36,255 nucleotides of DNA from Candidatus Methanomethylophilus sp. UBA78 (GCA_002503545.1 DARY01000027.1:84318-120572); one strand, 5' to 3'. Numbered from the stretch's first letter, positions 17,876-25,964 are shown. The notes: generated by a model not told the origin, from the sequence alone. Made by a program: numbers and translations.

Positions 17876-18645
17876 TCATTTCAGCCAGATGTTCAGATCC
17901 GGCAATAGCGCATTGAAGCCGTCGCCGTCCGGTGCCCTGTCCTCGAACGCCAGCCTGTACCTCTCCACCTCCCCGAGCTTCACGGCTTCCCTCAGGGGCA
18001 TCACGCGCCGGTTCTCGTAGTCCGATGGGATGATGCTCTCCACGAGCACCATATCCCGTACGGCTCCGAGTCTGTCGACCAGTCCCCTCACGTCGGTCCT
18101 CTCCCCCGGGAGCATCCATATGTACCGGCCCATTTCCACGGGACGGTCCCTGCGGAGTTCGTCGAAGAGATGCGCCAACGGTTCGTAAGTGCCGCCCCGG
18201 GAACGGAACATGAATATCCCATCCATGTCCAGGGAGCCGTACAGGAGCTCCCTGATGCCTTCGGGGGAGACGGTGGATCTTATGGCCGGATGGTAGTGGG
18301 GGTGCCACTCTGTCTCGTACTGATGGACGGCGATGAAACCGCCCTGCCGGAGGTACCAGCAGGCGAAGGGGACGAGGAGATAGCTGTCGTACATGCAGAG
18401 GTGGAAATCCCCCCGGGGTTCGCCGCCGTTGACTGTTACAGGTGCACATCTGTAGATGTGGAGATCCTCCGGGTCGACCCCGAAATCGACCCTGTCGTAG
18501 GAATCGGACAGCATGATCTTCTTGCGTCTGTCGTACTCCATGAATGCGAGGGGCCCGAGCAGATGACCGCATCTTCGGGTTCGTTCCTGTGCGTGGTTTC
18601 GCAGAGGTCCTCGAGATTCAAATCGGTGATGATGTAAGTCGGCAT
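17876..18645 (-). CDS. Unknown protein, about 256 residues, with one apparent frameshift
   Basis: Coding starts at ATG 18645 (MPTYIITDLNLEDLCETTHR) and reads to ICSGP. Homology-like coding with matching codon bias then continues in the next frame from LAFMEYDRRKKIM to TGA at 17876. The switch falls in a GGGGCCC run (18550-18556); one extra G would give one continuous protein. No family is recognised. It appears soluble, mixed alpha/beta, with YDSYLLVPFACWYLRQGGFIAVHQYETEWHPHYH and other aromatic- and His-rich parts. It follows the membrane protein gene by 13 bases and is probably in one transcript with it. There is no operator upstream. If the frameshift is real, translation would yield only a short N-terminal fragment. 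Confidence 0.6.
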
Positions 18646-18658
18646 GGTCTCTCACGAT

Positions 18659-18970
18659 TCATTCATATATGGCCGGACCGGAGAATACGGGGTCGCCATA
18701 GAACATATGGGCGGGATGTTGTGTTACTGTGTGAAGTGCATGATGATAATGTGAAAATCCAATCTTTCCATGATTATCATGCCAGATGTATCCCTCGGAT
18801 ACCTTTTCACAAAAATCCTTTGCAGAATGTTTGTCGTCCATAAATAGAAGGGCGGAGGCGGACACCAGTAGAATGACGGAGATGGCGACCGTGATGATAC
18901 TTCTGCAGTTCATGGAGATCCGGAAAATAAACGGCGTGAACGATATATGTGCTTTTTTGAGTCGTTTCAT
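18659..18970 (-). CDS. Small His-rich single-pass membrane protein, unknown function
   Basis: From ATG 18970 the product has 103 residues; an alternative start is the ATG that gives MNCRSIIT. One hydrophobic helix (ITVAISVILLVSASALLF) is followed by an outer or inner domain of about 57 residues rich in His (HDNHGKIGFSHYHHALHT and QHPAH), which could bind metal. Base composition is clearly less GC-rich than the neighbouring genes, suggesting recent gain. It shares a transcript with the unknown gene that follows. The function is not known. Confidence 0.5.
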   Translation of the reverse strand: MKRLKKAHISFTPFIFRISMNCRSIITVAISVILLVSASALLFMDDKHSAKDFCEKVSEGYIWHDNHGKIGFSHYHHALHTVTQHPAHMFYGDPVFSGPAIYE

Positions 18971-19021
18971 CTGTCTCGGAGAGGCTCGCCGCCACCCCGT
19001 CGTCCGCACAATCGCAGCATT

Positions 19022-19058
19022 CGGCCGCCGATGGCAATAAATTAATAACCCGTCTGCG
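19022..19058. repeat. Imperfect direct repeat, right copy
   Basis: Partner of 17791-17827 (32 of 37 bases the same). It contains the TATA-like ATAAATTAATAA used by the ATPase gene to the right, whereas the left copy has changes in that element. Confidence 0.65.
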
Positions 19059-19070
19059 TTCCTGTTTCAA

Positions 19071-19087
19071 TTGGATATAATATCCAA
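19071..19087. promoter_or_regulatory. Perfect 17-bp palindromic operator upstream of the FecE-like ATPase and corrin genes
   Basis: TTGGATATAATATCCAA is a perfect palindrome around its central A. It starts about 25 bases after the TATA-like element at 19037-19048, so it should cover the transcription start. The ATG of the next gene is 20 bases beyond it. Confidence 0.9.
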
Positions 19088-19106
19088 CTCAAGACGGGGG
19101 TCGGAA

Positions 19107-19991
19107 ATGCAGATTAAAATCGACGGCCTGGAGTTCGGTTACTCCAGCATACCAGTTCTGAACGACATCACGCTGGACCTCTCCGGTTCCAAGTTCGTCT
19201 CCATAATGGGGCCCAACGGGGTGGGGAAATCGACCCTCATACATTGCATCAACAAGATCCTGACCCCCACCTCCGGCACCGTCATGCTGGACGGCAGGGA
19301 TGTCAAGGACATCAAGATCAAGGAGATGGCCAAACAGGTCGGATACGTGCCGTACTCCGCGAACGACACGTTCCCCCTGACCGTGGTGGACACGGTCCTC
19401 ATGGGGAGGCATCCCCACAGCAAATGGAAATCCCTCGACAGCGACCTCGACATAGTCTACGACACCCTGAATATGCTCGGGATCTCCCATCTGGCCATGA
19501 GGAACTTCAACGAACTCTCCGCGGGCCAGCATCAGAAGGTCATGCTCGCGAGGGGCCTCGTGCAGGAACCGAAGGTCCTCCTCCTGGACGAACCCACCTC
19601 CAACCTCGACGTGAGGCATCAGCTGGACGTCACCAAGATGCTCAAGAGGCTCTCCGTCGAGAAGGGCATACTGACCGTCATGATAAGCCACGACATCAAC
19701 ATCGCGGCCAAGTTCTCGGACGAGGTGATATTGATGCATCAGGGCCGCATCTACGATGCGGGCACCCCCGAACAGGTTATCAACGAAGAGAACCTTAGGG
19801 CGGTCTACGGCGTGGAGGCCAGAGTCGTGGACGACGACGGCAGGCCCCACGTGATACTCAGGGACGCGGTCCCCATGGACGAATCGGCCGACAGGGCCGA
19901 CCGCGTCGGATCCCCCGCCATGGCCGCGGCCATAAGGAAGCGGCGCGGGGAGGCCGGAGGACTCACCGAGAGGGAGAAGTCCGAAGCCTGA
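19107..19991 (+). CDS. FecE/BtuD-type ABC importer ATPase
   Basis: The product is 294 residues from ATG 19107 (MQIKIDGLEFGYSS). Walker A is GPNGVGKST (35-43), the signature is ELSAGQHQKVML, Walker B is VLLLDEPTSNLD and the switch is SHDINIA. The TVVDTVLMGRHPH segment is typical of ATPases of siderophore, heme and corrinoid importers. A charged C-terminal extension of about 40 residues is not needed for the fold. No permease gene is adjacent. The operator in front is shared with the dockerin binding protein and its two permeases near 31-34 kb, which lack an ATPase, so this is the likely energy subunit of that importer. A TTG at 19071 would extend the frame but lies inside the operator. Confidence 0.9.
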   Translation: MQIKIDGLEFGYSSIPVLNDITLDLSGSKFVSIMGPNGVGKSTLIHCINKILTPTSGTVMLDGRDVKDIKIKEMAKQVGYVPYSANDTFPLTVVDTVLMGRHPHSKWKSLDSDLDIVYDTLNMLGISHLAMRNFNELSAGQHQKVMLARGLVQEPKVLLLDEPTSNLDVRHQLDVTKMLKRLSVEKGILTVMISHDINIAAKFSDEVILMHQGRIYDAGTPEQVINEENLRAVYGVEARVVDDDGRPHVILRDAVPMDESADRADRVGSPAMAAAIRKRRGEAGGLTEREKSEA

Positions 19992-20020
19992 GGGGATCCA
20001 AGATATAGGTGGTGTGAAAG

Positions 20021-20725
20021 ACGAAAGGCAAACTTTACGGTATAGGCGTAGGTCCCGGCGACCCGGGCCTGATGACGGTCAGAGCGAAGGAACTCCTGGA
20101 GGGTGCGGAGGTGATAGCCTACCCCGTCAGGAAGCTGGGCGAGGAGGGCACGGCGCTCGAGATCGTCAAGGGTGCGGTGGACGTCTCCGGCAAGGAGGTC
20201 GTGGAGCTTCTTTTCAGCATGAACCCCGACGACGAGGTCCGCAGGAGATGCCGCGCCGAGAACATCGAGAGGATGTGCGCCATGCTCGACGAGGGCAAGG
20301 ACATCGCCATGATAACGCTCGGCGATGTGGCGGTGTACAGCACCTACATGTACCTCGACAGGGAGATCAGGAACAGGGGCTACGAGACGGAGGTGGTCCC
20401 CGGTATACCGTCGTTCTGCCATGGGGCGGCCAGGGCCCGGCTCCCCCTCATGATCGGCGAGGAGAGTCTCGCCGTCCTGTCCATGGCCAAGCACAACCTG
20501 GACAAGGTGGAGAGGGCCGTGGACTGCATGGACAACATAGTGATAATGAAGGCGTTCGCATCCATCCGCGAGATCGCCGTCATGATGGAGCGCAGGGGGA
20601 TCCCCCTTTCCAACGCCACCGTCATGAGCAACATAGGGATGGAGGACGAGTACGTCGGCCCCCTCGATGCCGACAGGGAATACGGTTACTTCACGACCGT
20701 GCTCATCAAGAAGAAGGTGGAATGA
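20021..20725 (+). CDS. cbiL: Cobalt-precorrin-2 C20-methyltransferase (CbiL/CobI)
   Basis: This SAM-dependent methyltransferase of the tetrapyrrole methylase family adds the C20 methyl in corrin synthesis. It starts KGKLYGIGVGPGDPGLMT, the family's glycine-rich SAM site, and has VVPGIPSFCHGAARARLPL and GIPLSNATVMSNIG as expected. No ATG, GTG or TTG lies in frame before the homology. ACG at 20021 sits exactly where the start should be, with AGGTG (20007-20011) nine bases before it. The alternative is GTG at 20014 with one extra A in GAAAG. From ACG the length is 234 residues, as usual. It follows the ATPase by 29 bases and is probably cotranscribed from the operator promoter. Confidence 0.92.
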   Translation, partial: TKGKLYGIGVGPGDPGLMTVRAKELLEGAEVIAYPVRKLGEEGTALEIVKGAVDVSGKEVVELLFSMNPDDEVRRRCRAENIERMCAMLDEGKDIAMITLGDVAVYSTYMYLDREIRNRGYETEVVPGIPSFCHGAARARLPLMIGEESLAVLSMAKHNLDKVERAVDCMDNIVIMKAFASIREIAVMMERRGIPLSNATVMSNIGMEDEYVGPLDADREYGYFTTVLIKKKVE

Positions 20726-21487
20726 ATGGAGATGGTGCATTTCATAGGTGCGGGTCCCGGCGATCCCGAGCTCATCACGATAAAAGGAAAGAAACTGATA
20801 GACCAGGCGGACGTCATAATATTCGCCGGGTCCCTGGTGAACCCCGCGGTCCTGGCCGGCAGGAAGGAGGGTGCGGTTGTCTACGACAGCGCCTACATGA
20901 ACCTCGACGAGGTCATGGACGTGGTAATCCCGGCGGCCAAGGCCGGCAAGAAGGTCGTCCGCGTCCACACCGGCGACCCCTCCATATACGGTGCGATAAG
21001 GGAGCAGATGGTCAGACTCGACGCCGAGGGCATCGAGTACGACGTGATCCCCGGGGTGTCCTCGTTCTGCGCATCCGCCGCAGCCGTAAAAAAAGAATTT
21101 ACATTACCCAGCGTATCCCAGACGGTCATCATCACGAGGATGGAGGGCAGGACCCCCGTCCCGCCCAAGGAGAAGCTGAAGGACCTCGCCGCCCACCACG
21201 CCTCCATGTGCATATTCCTCAGCGTGGGGTTCATGGACGAGCTCACCAAGACCCTCATGGAGGCCGGGTACGAACCGGACTGCCCCATGGCCGTCGTCTA
21301 CAAGGCGAGCTGGCCGGAGCAGAAGATACTCTACGGCACCGTGGAGACCATGGCGAAGCTGGTGAAGGACAACAAGATCGAGAAGACCGCCATGACCATG
21401 GTCGGCGGGTTCCTCGGCGACGAGTTCGAGCTCTCCAAGCTCTACGACAGCCACTTCACCACCGGATACCGCAAGGGGACCGATTGA
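20726..21487 (+). CDS. cbiF: Cobalt-precorrin-4 C11-methyltransferase (CbiF/CobM)
   Basis: The 253-residue product starts MEMVHFIGAGPGDPELITIKG, a classic CbiF/CobM N-terminus. The following FAGSLVNPAVL and HTGDPSIYGAIREQM are strongly diagnostic, as are PGVSSFCASAAA and VYKASWPEQKI. It methylates C11 of the corrin precursor in the cytosol. The ATG follows the cbiL stop directly (TGAATG), with GGTGG as ribosome site, so translation is coupled. The cbi name is used because archaea usually insert cobalt early. Confidence 0.95.
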   Translation: MEMVHFIGAGPGDPELITIKGKKLIDQADVIIFAGSLVNPAVLAGRKEGAVVYDSAYMNLDEVMDVVIPAAKAGKKVVRVHTGDPSIYGAIREQMVRLDAEGIEYDVIPGVSSFCASAAAVKKEFTLPSVSQTVIITRMEGRTPVPPKEKLKDLAAHHASMCIFLSVGFMDELTKTLMEAGYEPDCPMAVVYKASWPEQKILYGTVETMAKLVKDNKIEKTAMTMVGGFLGDEFELSKLYDSHFTTGYRKGTD

Positions 21488-21488
21488 G

Positions 21489-22235
21489 ATGGCGGGGAAA
21501 CTGACGGTGGTCGGCTTCGGACCGGGCGGCAAGGAGGACATGACCCTCCGTGCGGTGCATGCGATTGAGTCCGCCGACATAGTGACGGGCTACACCACCT
21601 ACGTGAAGCTCCTGCAGGAGTTCTTCCCGGACAAGGAGTACAAGGCCACCGGCATGATGAAGGAGGTCGACAGGTGCAGGATGGCCATAGAGGACGCCCT
21701 CTCCGGCAGGAACGTGGCGATGGTCAGCTCCGGGGACTCCGGGATATACGGCATGACCGGGCTCGTGTACGAGCTGGCCGAGGAGATGGGTGCCGACATC
21801 GAGATCGAGTCGGTCGCCGGCGTCACCGCGGCCTCCTCCAGCGCCTCCGTGCTCGGGGCGCCCCTGATGCACGACACCGCCCTCATCAGCCTCTCCGACC
21901 TGATGACCCCCATCGACAGCATCATGAGGAGGGTAGACTGCGCCGGGCAGTCCGATTTCGTCATCGCACTCTACAACCCCAAGAGCCACGGCAGGACCGA
22001 GTACCTCGGTCAGGCCGCGGACATCCTGCTGAGGTACCGCAGCCCGGAGACGCCCGTCGGGATCGTCAGACAGGCCGGGAGGAAGGATCAGAGCAAGACA
22101 ATCACCACCCTCGGGAAACTGAAGGAGGCCGATGTGGACATGTTCTGCACCGTCATAATCGGGAACTCCCAGACCTATGTCAGGGACGGACTGATGGTGA
22201 CCCCCAGGGGATACAGGGAGAACAAACGCTTTTGA
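21489..22235 (+). CDS. cbiH: Cobalt-precorrin-3B C17-methyltransferase (CbiH/CobJ)
   Basis: The 248-residue protein starts KLTVVGFGPGGKEDMTLRA and has ADIVTGYTTYVKLLQ, SSGDSGIYGMTGLVYEL and FVIALYNPKSHGR, all characteristic of CbiH/CobJ. It makes the ring-contraction methylation at C17. It starts one base after the cbiF stop. No Fe-S or CobG domain is fused to it, which agrees with the oxygen-independent route. Confidence 0.95.
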   Translation: MAGKLTVVGFGPGGKEDMTLRAVHAIESADIVTGYTTYVKLLQEFFPDKEYKATGMMKEVDRCRMAIEDALSGRNVAMVSSGDSGIYGMTGLVYELAEEMGADIEIESVAGVTAASSSASVLGAPLMHDTALISLSDLMTPIDSIMRRVDCAGQSDFVIALYNPKSHGRTEYLGQAADILLRYRSPETPVGIVRQAGRKDQSKTITTLGKLKEADVDMFCTVIIGNSQTYVRDGLMVTPRGYRENKRF

Positions 22236-22254
22236 GATATAAGGAGTGAGAGAA

Positions 22255-22881
22255 ATGGTTTTCGAGATAATGACGCCCCGCGAGATCGAGGCCAAGAGCA
22301 TGGAGACGATAACCGCGGAGCTCAACGGCCGCACCTGGCCGGAGCCCGAGTTCTCCATCGTGAAGAGGTGCATACACACCTCGGCCGATTTCGACTACGC
22401 CGACAACCTGTGCTTCTCGGAGAACGCCGCGAACATAGGGGTCGAGGCCCTGAGGAACGGCGCCGACATCGTCACGGACACCAAGATGGCCGCCGCGGGC
22501 ATCAACAAGAACAAGCTCGCCTCGTTCGGCGGGGAGGTTCACTGCTTCATAAGCGACCCGGATGTCGTGGAGGAGGCCAAGACCAGGGGATGCACCCGTT
22601 CCACCGTCTGCATGGAGAGGGGGGCCAGACTGGGCAAGCCGACCATCTTCGTCATCGGCAACGCACCCACCGCGCTCATCGAACTCGACAGGCTCATAAG
22701 GGAGGAGGGGCTCAGGCCCGCCCTCGTCGTCGGCGTCCCCGTGGGGTTCGTCAACGTCGTCGAGTCCAAGGAGCTCATCATGGAGGCCGGCGTCCCCTAC
22801 ATCGTGGCCAGGGGCAGGAAGGGCGGAAGCAACATAGGCGCCGCCATCATCAACGCCATGCTCTACACCCTGGGCAGGTGA
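22255..22881 (+). CDS. cbiC: Cobalt-precorrin-8 methylmutase (CbiC/CobH)
   Basis: The 208-residue product matches CbiC: EIEAKSMETITAEL, then IVKRCIHTSADFDYADNL with the conserved catalytic His, then DIVTDTKMAAAGINK and a C-terminal GVPVGFVNVVESKE and GGSNIGAAIINAML. The enzyme moves a methyl from C11 to C12 to give cobyrinic acid. The ATG at 22255 is preceded by AAGGAG at good spacing; an upstream in-frame GTG (22246) is less likely. It is the last gene of the unit. cbiG, cbiD, cbiE/T, cbiJ and cbiA are not in the window, so they must lie elsewhere if the pathway is complete. Confidence 0.95.
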   Translation: MVFEIMTPREIEAKSMETITAELNGRTWPEPEFSIVKRCIHTSADFDYADNLCFSENAANIGVEALRNGADIVTDTKMAAAGINKNKLASFGGEVHCFISDPDVVEEAKTRGCTRSTVCMERGARLGKPTIFVIGNAPTALIELDRLIREEGLRPALVVGVPVGFVNVVESKELIMEAGVPYIVARGRKGGSNIGAAIINAMLYTLGR

Positions 22882-22898
22882 GGCGGACCCCTCCTCAT

Positions 22899-22920
22899 GC
22901 CCGGGGCCTCCTCCCCGGGC
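22899..22920 (+). terminator. Terminator hairpin after cbiC
   Basis: GCCCGGGG (22899-22906) and CCCCGGGC (22913-22920) make an 8-bp perfect stem with a 6-base loop, 17 bases after the cbiC stop and before a convergent gene. Confidence 0.55.
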
Positions 22921-23028
22921 CGGATGCCCGTCGCGGCATACGGCGTACTTTTGCATCGCTGGCACTTTGCTCGCCGGGGTCCGCGGAGAGAAACCGTTGA
23001 AGGGGTCAGATTTCCGACGGCGGCCGTG

Positions 23029-23568
23029 TCACGCGAACTTCTTCGCATGCGCACAGAAGCCGTCTACCGCCTTCTTCAGAAGACCCAGCGTGTGCTCGTT
23101 CGGCACATCCCCGTCGAAACCGCTGTCGATGTTCGACAGATAGACTTCGGGCAGCTGCATCGGCATCATGTCGAGGTTGACGAAGGTCTGGCGCAGGGCG
23201 TGGTTGGCCGCCATGCCGCCGAGCCTCCCGGGGGAGGCCGAGAAGACGGCCACCGGTTTCCCCGCCCAGCCGCTCCCCTCCGGGTCCCTCGAGACCACGT
23301 CTATGGCGTTCTTCACCGCCGGGGCATAGGAGCGGTTGTACTCCGGGGTGAAGAATATGAACCCGTCGTGCTCCCTCGCCTCCCTGCGCAGTCTCACGTA
23401 CGACTCCGGCGCCATCCCCTCGTCGAACTCCTGGTTGTAGAGGGGGACGTCCCCTATCTCGATGAAATCCGCCTCGAAACCCTCTCCGAAAAGTCCCTTC
23501 ACCGCCTCGGCCACCTTCCTGTTCCAGGAGGCCTTCCTCAGCGAACCGACAATCAATCCGATCCTCAT
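23029..23568 (-). CDS. NADPH-dependent FMN reductase family protein
   Basis: The flavodoxin-like product starts MRIGLIVGSLRKASWNRKVAEAV, the phosphate-binding loop of the SsuE/ChrR/ArsH flavoprotein family. FFTPEYNRSYAPAVKNAIDVVSR is its most diagnostic stretch. From the ATG at 23568 it has 179 residues, with GGGGAG seven bases before; ATGs at 23574 and 23583 are alternatives. It lies 39 bases after the pirin gene on the same strand and probably shares its transcript. The likely role is quinone or flavin reduction in the cytosol, and the natural substrate is unknown. Confidence 0.9.
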   Translation of the reverse strand: MRIGLIVGSLRKASWNRKVAEAVKGLFGEGFEADFIEIGDVPLYNQEFDEGMAPESYVRLRREAREHDGFIFFTPEYNRSYAPAVKNAIDVVSRDPEGSGWAGKPVAVFSASPGRLGGMAANHALRQTFVNLDMMPMQLPEVYLSNIDSGFDGDVPNEHTLGLLKKAVDGFCAHAKKFA

Positions 23569-23607
23569 ATGCATACTCCCCATGTGCCAGATTTCCCATT
23601 CCCATGT

Positions 23608-24459
23608 TCAGTGCTCGGGCTTGAAGTCCAGACGGTCCTTTATGAACGTGCCCGCCCTCAGCTCGTCGAAGGCCAGGTTGAGCTCGTTCCTCGTGTTCAT
23701 GACGATCGGTCCGGCCCAGGCGACGGGCTCGTTCAGGGCCCTGCTCTTCATGACCAGGATCTGCGAGCCTCCCGCCGCCCCCTTCAGGGTCAGGCGGTCC
23801 CCGTCGGATAGCTTCACCGCCGTCTTCTCCTGGACGGCCTTGCCGGCTATCACGGCGTCGCCCAGGAGGGTGAACGCCATGACGGAATCGTCCTCCGCCG
23901 TGTCTATCGGGAGTTCCGCCCCCTCGTCCAGGTGGACGTCGTAGTAGTCGAGCGGGAGGTGGTCACCCTGATGTCCCCTGTGCCCGTTGAAGCTCCCGGC
24001 GAGCAGCCTGACGAACCCTCCCTCGATTTCGATGTCCTCTATCTCGCCCTTCCCGACGGCGCGGTAGGTTGGTTTGCTCATCTTGTCCTTCTTGGGGAGG
24101 TTGAGCCAGAGCTGCACCCCCAGCATCCTGTCGGCGGCGGGTATCTGCTCCTCGTGGAGGATGCCGGAGCCGGAGTTCATCCACTGGATCTCCCCGTCGG
24201 AGATGGTGTCCTGGTTGCCGATGGTGTCCCTGTGCATCATCTTCCCGCGGTAGAGGTAGCTGATGGTCTCGATGCCTCTGTGCGGGTGCATGGGGAATCC
24301 GGCGGTGTAGTCGTCCGGGTTGGTGCTGTCGAACGAGTCGAGCATCAGGATGGGGTCGAAATCCTCCACGGTATCGTGTCCGAGGACGCGCACCAGGCTC
24401 ACACCCGCCCCGTCCTTCGTCCTGTAGCCCCTCACGCTCTTCGTTATCTTCCTGTCCAT
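23608..24459 (-). CDS. Pirin family protein (cupin fold)
   Basis: The 283-residue protein has the pirin N-terminal block: DPILMLDSFDS, then GFPMHPHRGIETISYLYRG with the metal-binding His pair, then DTISDGEIQWMNSGSGILHEEQ and LGVQLWLNLPKKDKM. The C-terminal domain (DDSVMAFTLLGDAVI) is the second cupin. Pirins bind Fe(II), and some have quercetin dioxygenase or redox-signalling roles. The start ATG at 24459 is preceded by GGGAGG at good spacing, and an AT-rich GATAAAATC lies upstream as TATA. The longer open frame upstream is not homologous. Confidence 0.93.
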   Translation of the reverse strand: MDRKITKSVRGYRTKDGAGVSLVRVLGHDTVEDFDPILMLDSFDSTNPDDYTAGFPMHPHRGIETISYLYRGKMMHRDTIGNQDTISDGEIQWMNSGSGILHEEQIPAADRMLGVQLWLNLPKKDKMSKPTYRAVGKGEIEDIEIEGGFVRLLAGSFNGHRGHQGDHLPLDYYDVHLDEGAELPIDTAEDDSVMAFTLLGDAVIAGKAVQEKTAVKLSDGDRLTLKGAAGGSQILVMKSRALNEPVAWAGPIVMNTRNELNLAFDELRAGTFIKDRLDFKPEH

Positions 24460-24980
24460 CGTCGTCCTCCCTTCTTTGATTTTATCTCGATTTCCGAAGT
24501 CTGGGTCTTCATGCGTCCCTGTGCAGCGGCTCCCCTTCCCGGGGATGAACCTCCCCGGGTGCGGCGACGGGTTGCGGATCCCTGCGGTCAGGCCGTCGGA
24601 TTCCGAAGCCTTCCTGAGTTCCGTGCAACTGCGGACTTTCAAAAGCCCGCCTCCGAACGGGACCTGTCCCGTCACCGGGAACCGGCGGACATCCAGGATG
24701 TCCGTACATGTAACTGCATGATGCGGTCCGCATCCGCCATGCCAATGTATCCTGTTGCATGCATTTCTAATGTTCTTCCGCAGACACTGGATTATGTTAT
24801 CCATTACTGGTTTTCGGACCGTGCGTATGGATGCGGAACAGGTCGCCGTCCCCTCGGCGCCCATTTCGGACGGCCCGTAGGTCTCGGAGAATCTGGCACA
24901 TACGTTTCCGCCATAGAGCGGGGGATCTGGCAGTCCGTCTGTAACCGAGCCGTCTCATCCTCCGCCGGCGGGAAAGGCCC
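24460..24980. other. Long intergenic region upstream of pirin
   Basis: I see no credible gene in these 521 bases. It holds the pirin promoter at its left end. A hairpin with an 8-bp stem (CCCGGGGA 24538-24545, TCCCCGGG 24552-24559) may end the panD/RNase HI transcript. One copy of the repeated motif ATCTGGCACAT is at 24891-24901. Confidence 0.5.
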
Positions 24981-25388
24981 TCACCGACCGGAATGCCTGT
25001 CCATTTCGGCGTTGAGAAGGGCGTCCGCACGGGGTATCAGCCTCTCGGAGCGCCTGACGTTGGTGAAGGTCACCTTGGGGATCATGGAGACCAGGTTCAC
25101 CGCGTCGTCGTGAAGTGCCAGCATGTCCGGGGACCTGACCTTGTACTGCCCCGTCATCTGCCTGATGACCAGCTGGGAGTCCATGACGAACTCGACCTCG
25201 TCCGCACCGAGCTCCAGGACCTTGGATATTCCTGCGATGAGGCCGCGGTACTCCGCGTAGTTGTTGGTGTGCACCCCGAGGAACTCGGCGTGCTCGTGGA
25301 CGACCCTGCCGTCCTTCGTGACGACGATGGCATAAGCGGACGGTCCCGGGTTCCCCCTGGAGCCTCCGTCGGAATAGACGCAGTACAT
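24981..25388 (-). CDS. rnhA: Ribonuclease HI-like protein
   Basis: The 135-residue product has the RNase H fold core: YSDGGSRGNPGPSAYAIVV (first Asp), NNYAEYRGLIAGI (Glu) and EFVMDSQLVIRQMTG (second Asp). A C-terminal PRADALLNAEMD holds the last acidic site. It should cut RNA in RNA-DNA hybrids. The ATG at 25388 shares its first base with the last base of the panD stop (TGATG), so the two are translationally coupled. This is the short type without the N-terminal hybrid-binding domain, common in archaea. Confidence 0.92.
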   Translation of the reverse strand: MYCVYSDGGSRGNPGPSAYAIVVTKDGRVVHEHAEFLGVHTNNYAEYRGLIAGISKVLELGADEVEFVMDSQLVIRQMTGQYKVRSPDMLALHDDAVNLVSMIPKVTFTNVRRSERLIPRADALLNAEMDRHSGR

Positions 25389-25735
25389 CAGTACGTTAGC
25401 TCCTTGGCTATCCTGTTGTGCGCATCGACGAGGACGACCTTGGCCTCTATGGGTCTGTCGGTGAGCTCGTAGCCCATGATGATGACCTTGTCCCCCACGG
25501 AAGCGAGTCTGGCCGCCGCGCCGTTGAGCGCTATGGTTCCCGACCCCCTCTCCCCGGGGAGTATGTACGTCTCGAAACGCGCGCCGGTGTCGATGACCGC
25601 GACCGTGACCTTCTCGCCGATCCACATGCCGCATCTGTCCACGAGGTCGGCGTCAACCGTGATACTGCCCTCGTAGTCCAGTCTGGCCTCCGTAACGGTG
25701 GCCCTGTGGATTTTGCTCCTGAGCATCCAGCGCAT
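25388..25735 (-). CDS. panD: Aspartate 1-decarboxylase (PanD)
   Basis: The 115-residue protein starts MLRSKIHRATVTEARLDYEGSITVD. Pyruvoyl-dependent PanD cleaves itself between the Gly and Ser of this YEGS motif to make the active site. GERGSGTIALNGAAARL and DKVIIMGYELTD are further family blocks. It makes beta-alanine for coenzyme A. This is the bacterial type; most methanogens are expected to use the PLP enzyme MfnA for this step, so transfer is plausible. ATG at 25735 gives MRW before the conserved MLRSK, where the second ATG could also serve. Confidence 0.95.
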   Translation of the reverse strand: MRWMLRSKIHRATVTEARLDYEGSITVDADLVDRCGMWIGEKVTVAVIDTGARFETYILPGERGSGTIALNGAAARLASVGDKVIIMGYELTDRPIEAKVVLVDAHNRIAKELTY

Positions 25736-25895
25736 GGTTTCTTAATTTGTCCGCAACTTTTAAAGGTTTCCCCGTTACCGACGGCCGGTGTCCGGGCCTT
25801 TCCATGTTCGGTTCGGTGTCGCAGGGATCGCGGCGTGCCGAGGTTCCCATCGTTCTTTTTGCACCGGCGGTCCCGGAGACGGCCGGTCGTGTTTT

Positions 25896-25932
25896 CTGAA
25901 AATCACTAACTGAAAACTCTGAAAATCACTAA
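25896..25932. repeat. Pair of 14-bp direct repeats in the promoter of the DUF4143 ATPase
   Basis: CTGAAAATCACTAA occurs at 25896-25909 and 25919-25932, 23 bases apart, with a partial copy (CTGAAAAC) between. The AT-rich stretch that follows (25933-25964) probably holds the promoter, so the repeats could be a regulator site. Confidence 0.5.
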
Positions 25933-25964
25933 TTATTAATAATCAATAAAATGTTATATCAATT

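Noticed and set aside
20014..21504. A 496-codon frame from GTG 20014 across cbiL and cbiF.
   Set aside because: It is a shadow frame with Arg/Gly-rich low-complexity sequence; the real methyltransferases are in the neighbouring frames.
24460..24980. Possible small genes in the long gap before pirin.
   Set aside because: Frames there lack ribosome sites, recognisable motifs and consistent codon bias.
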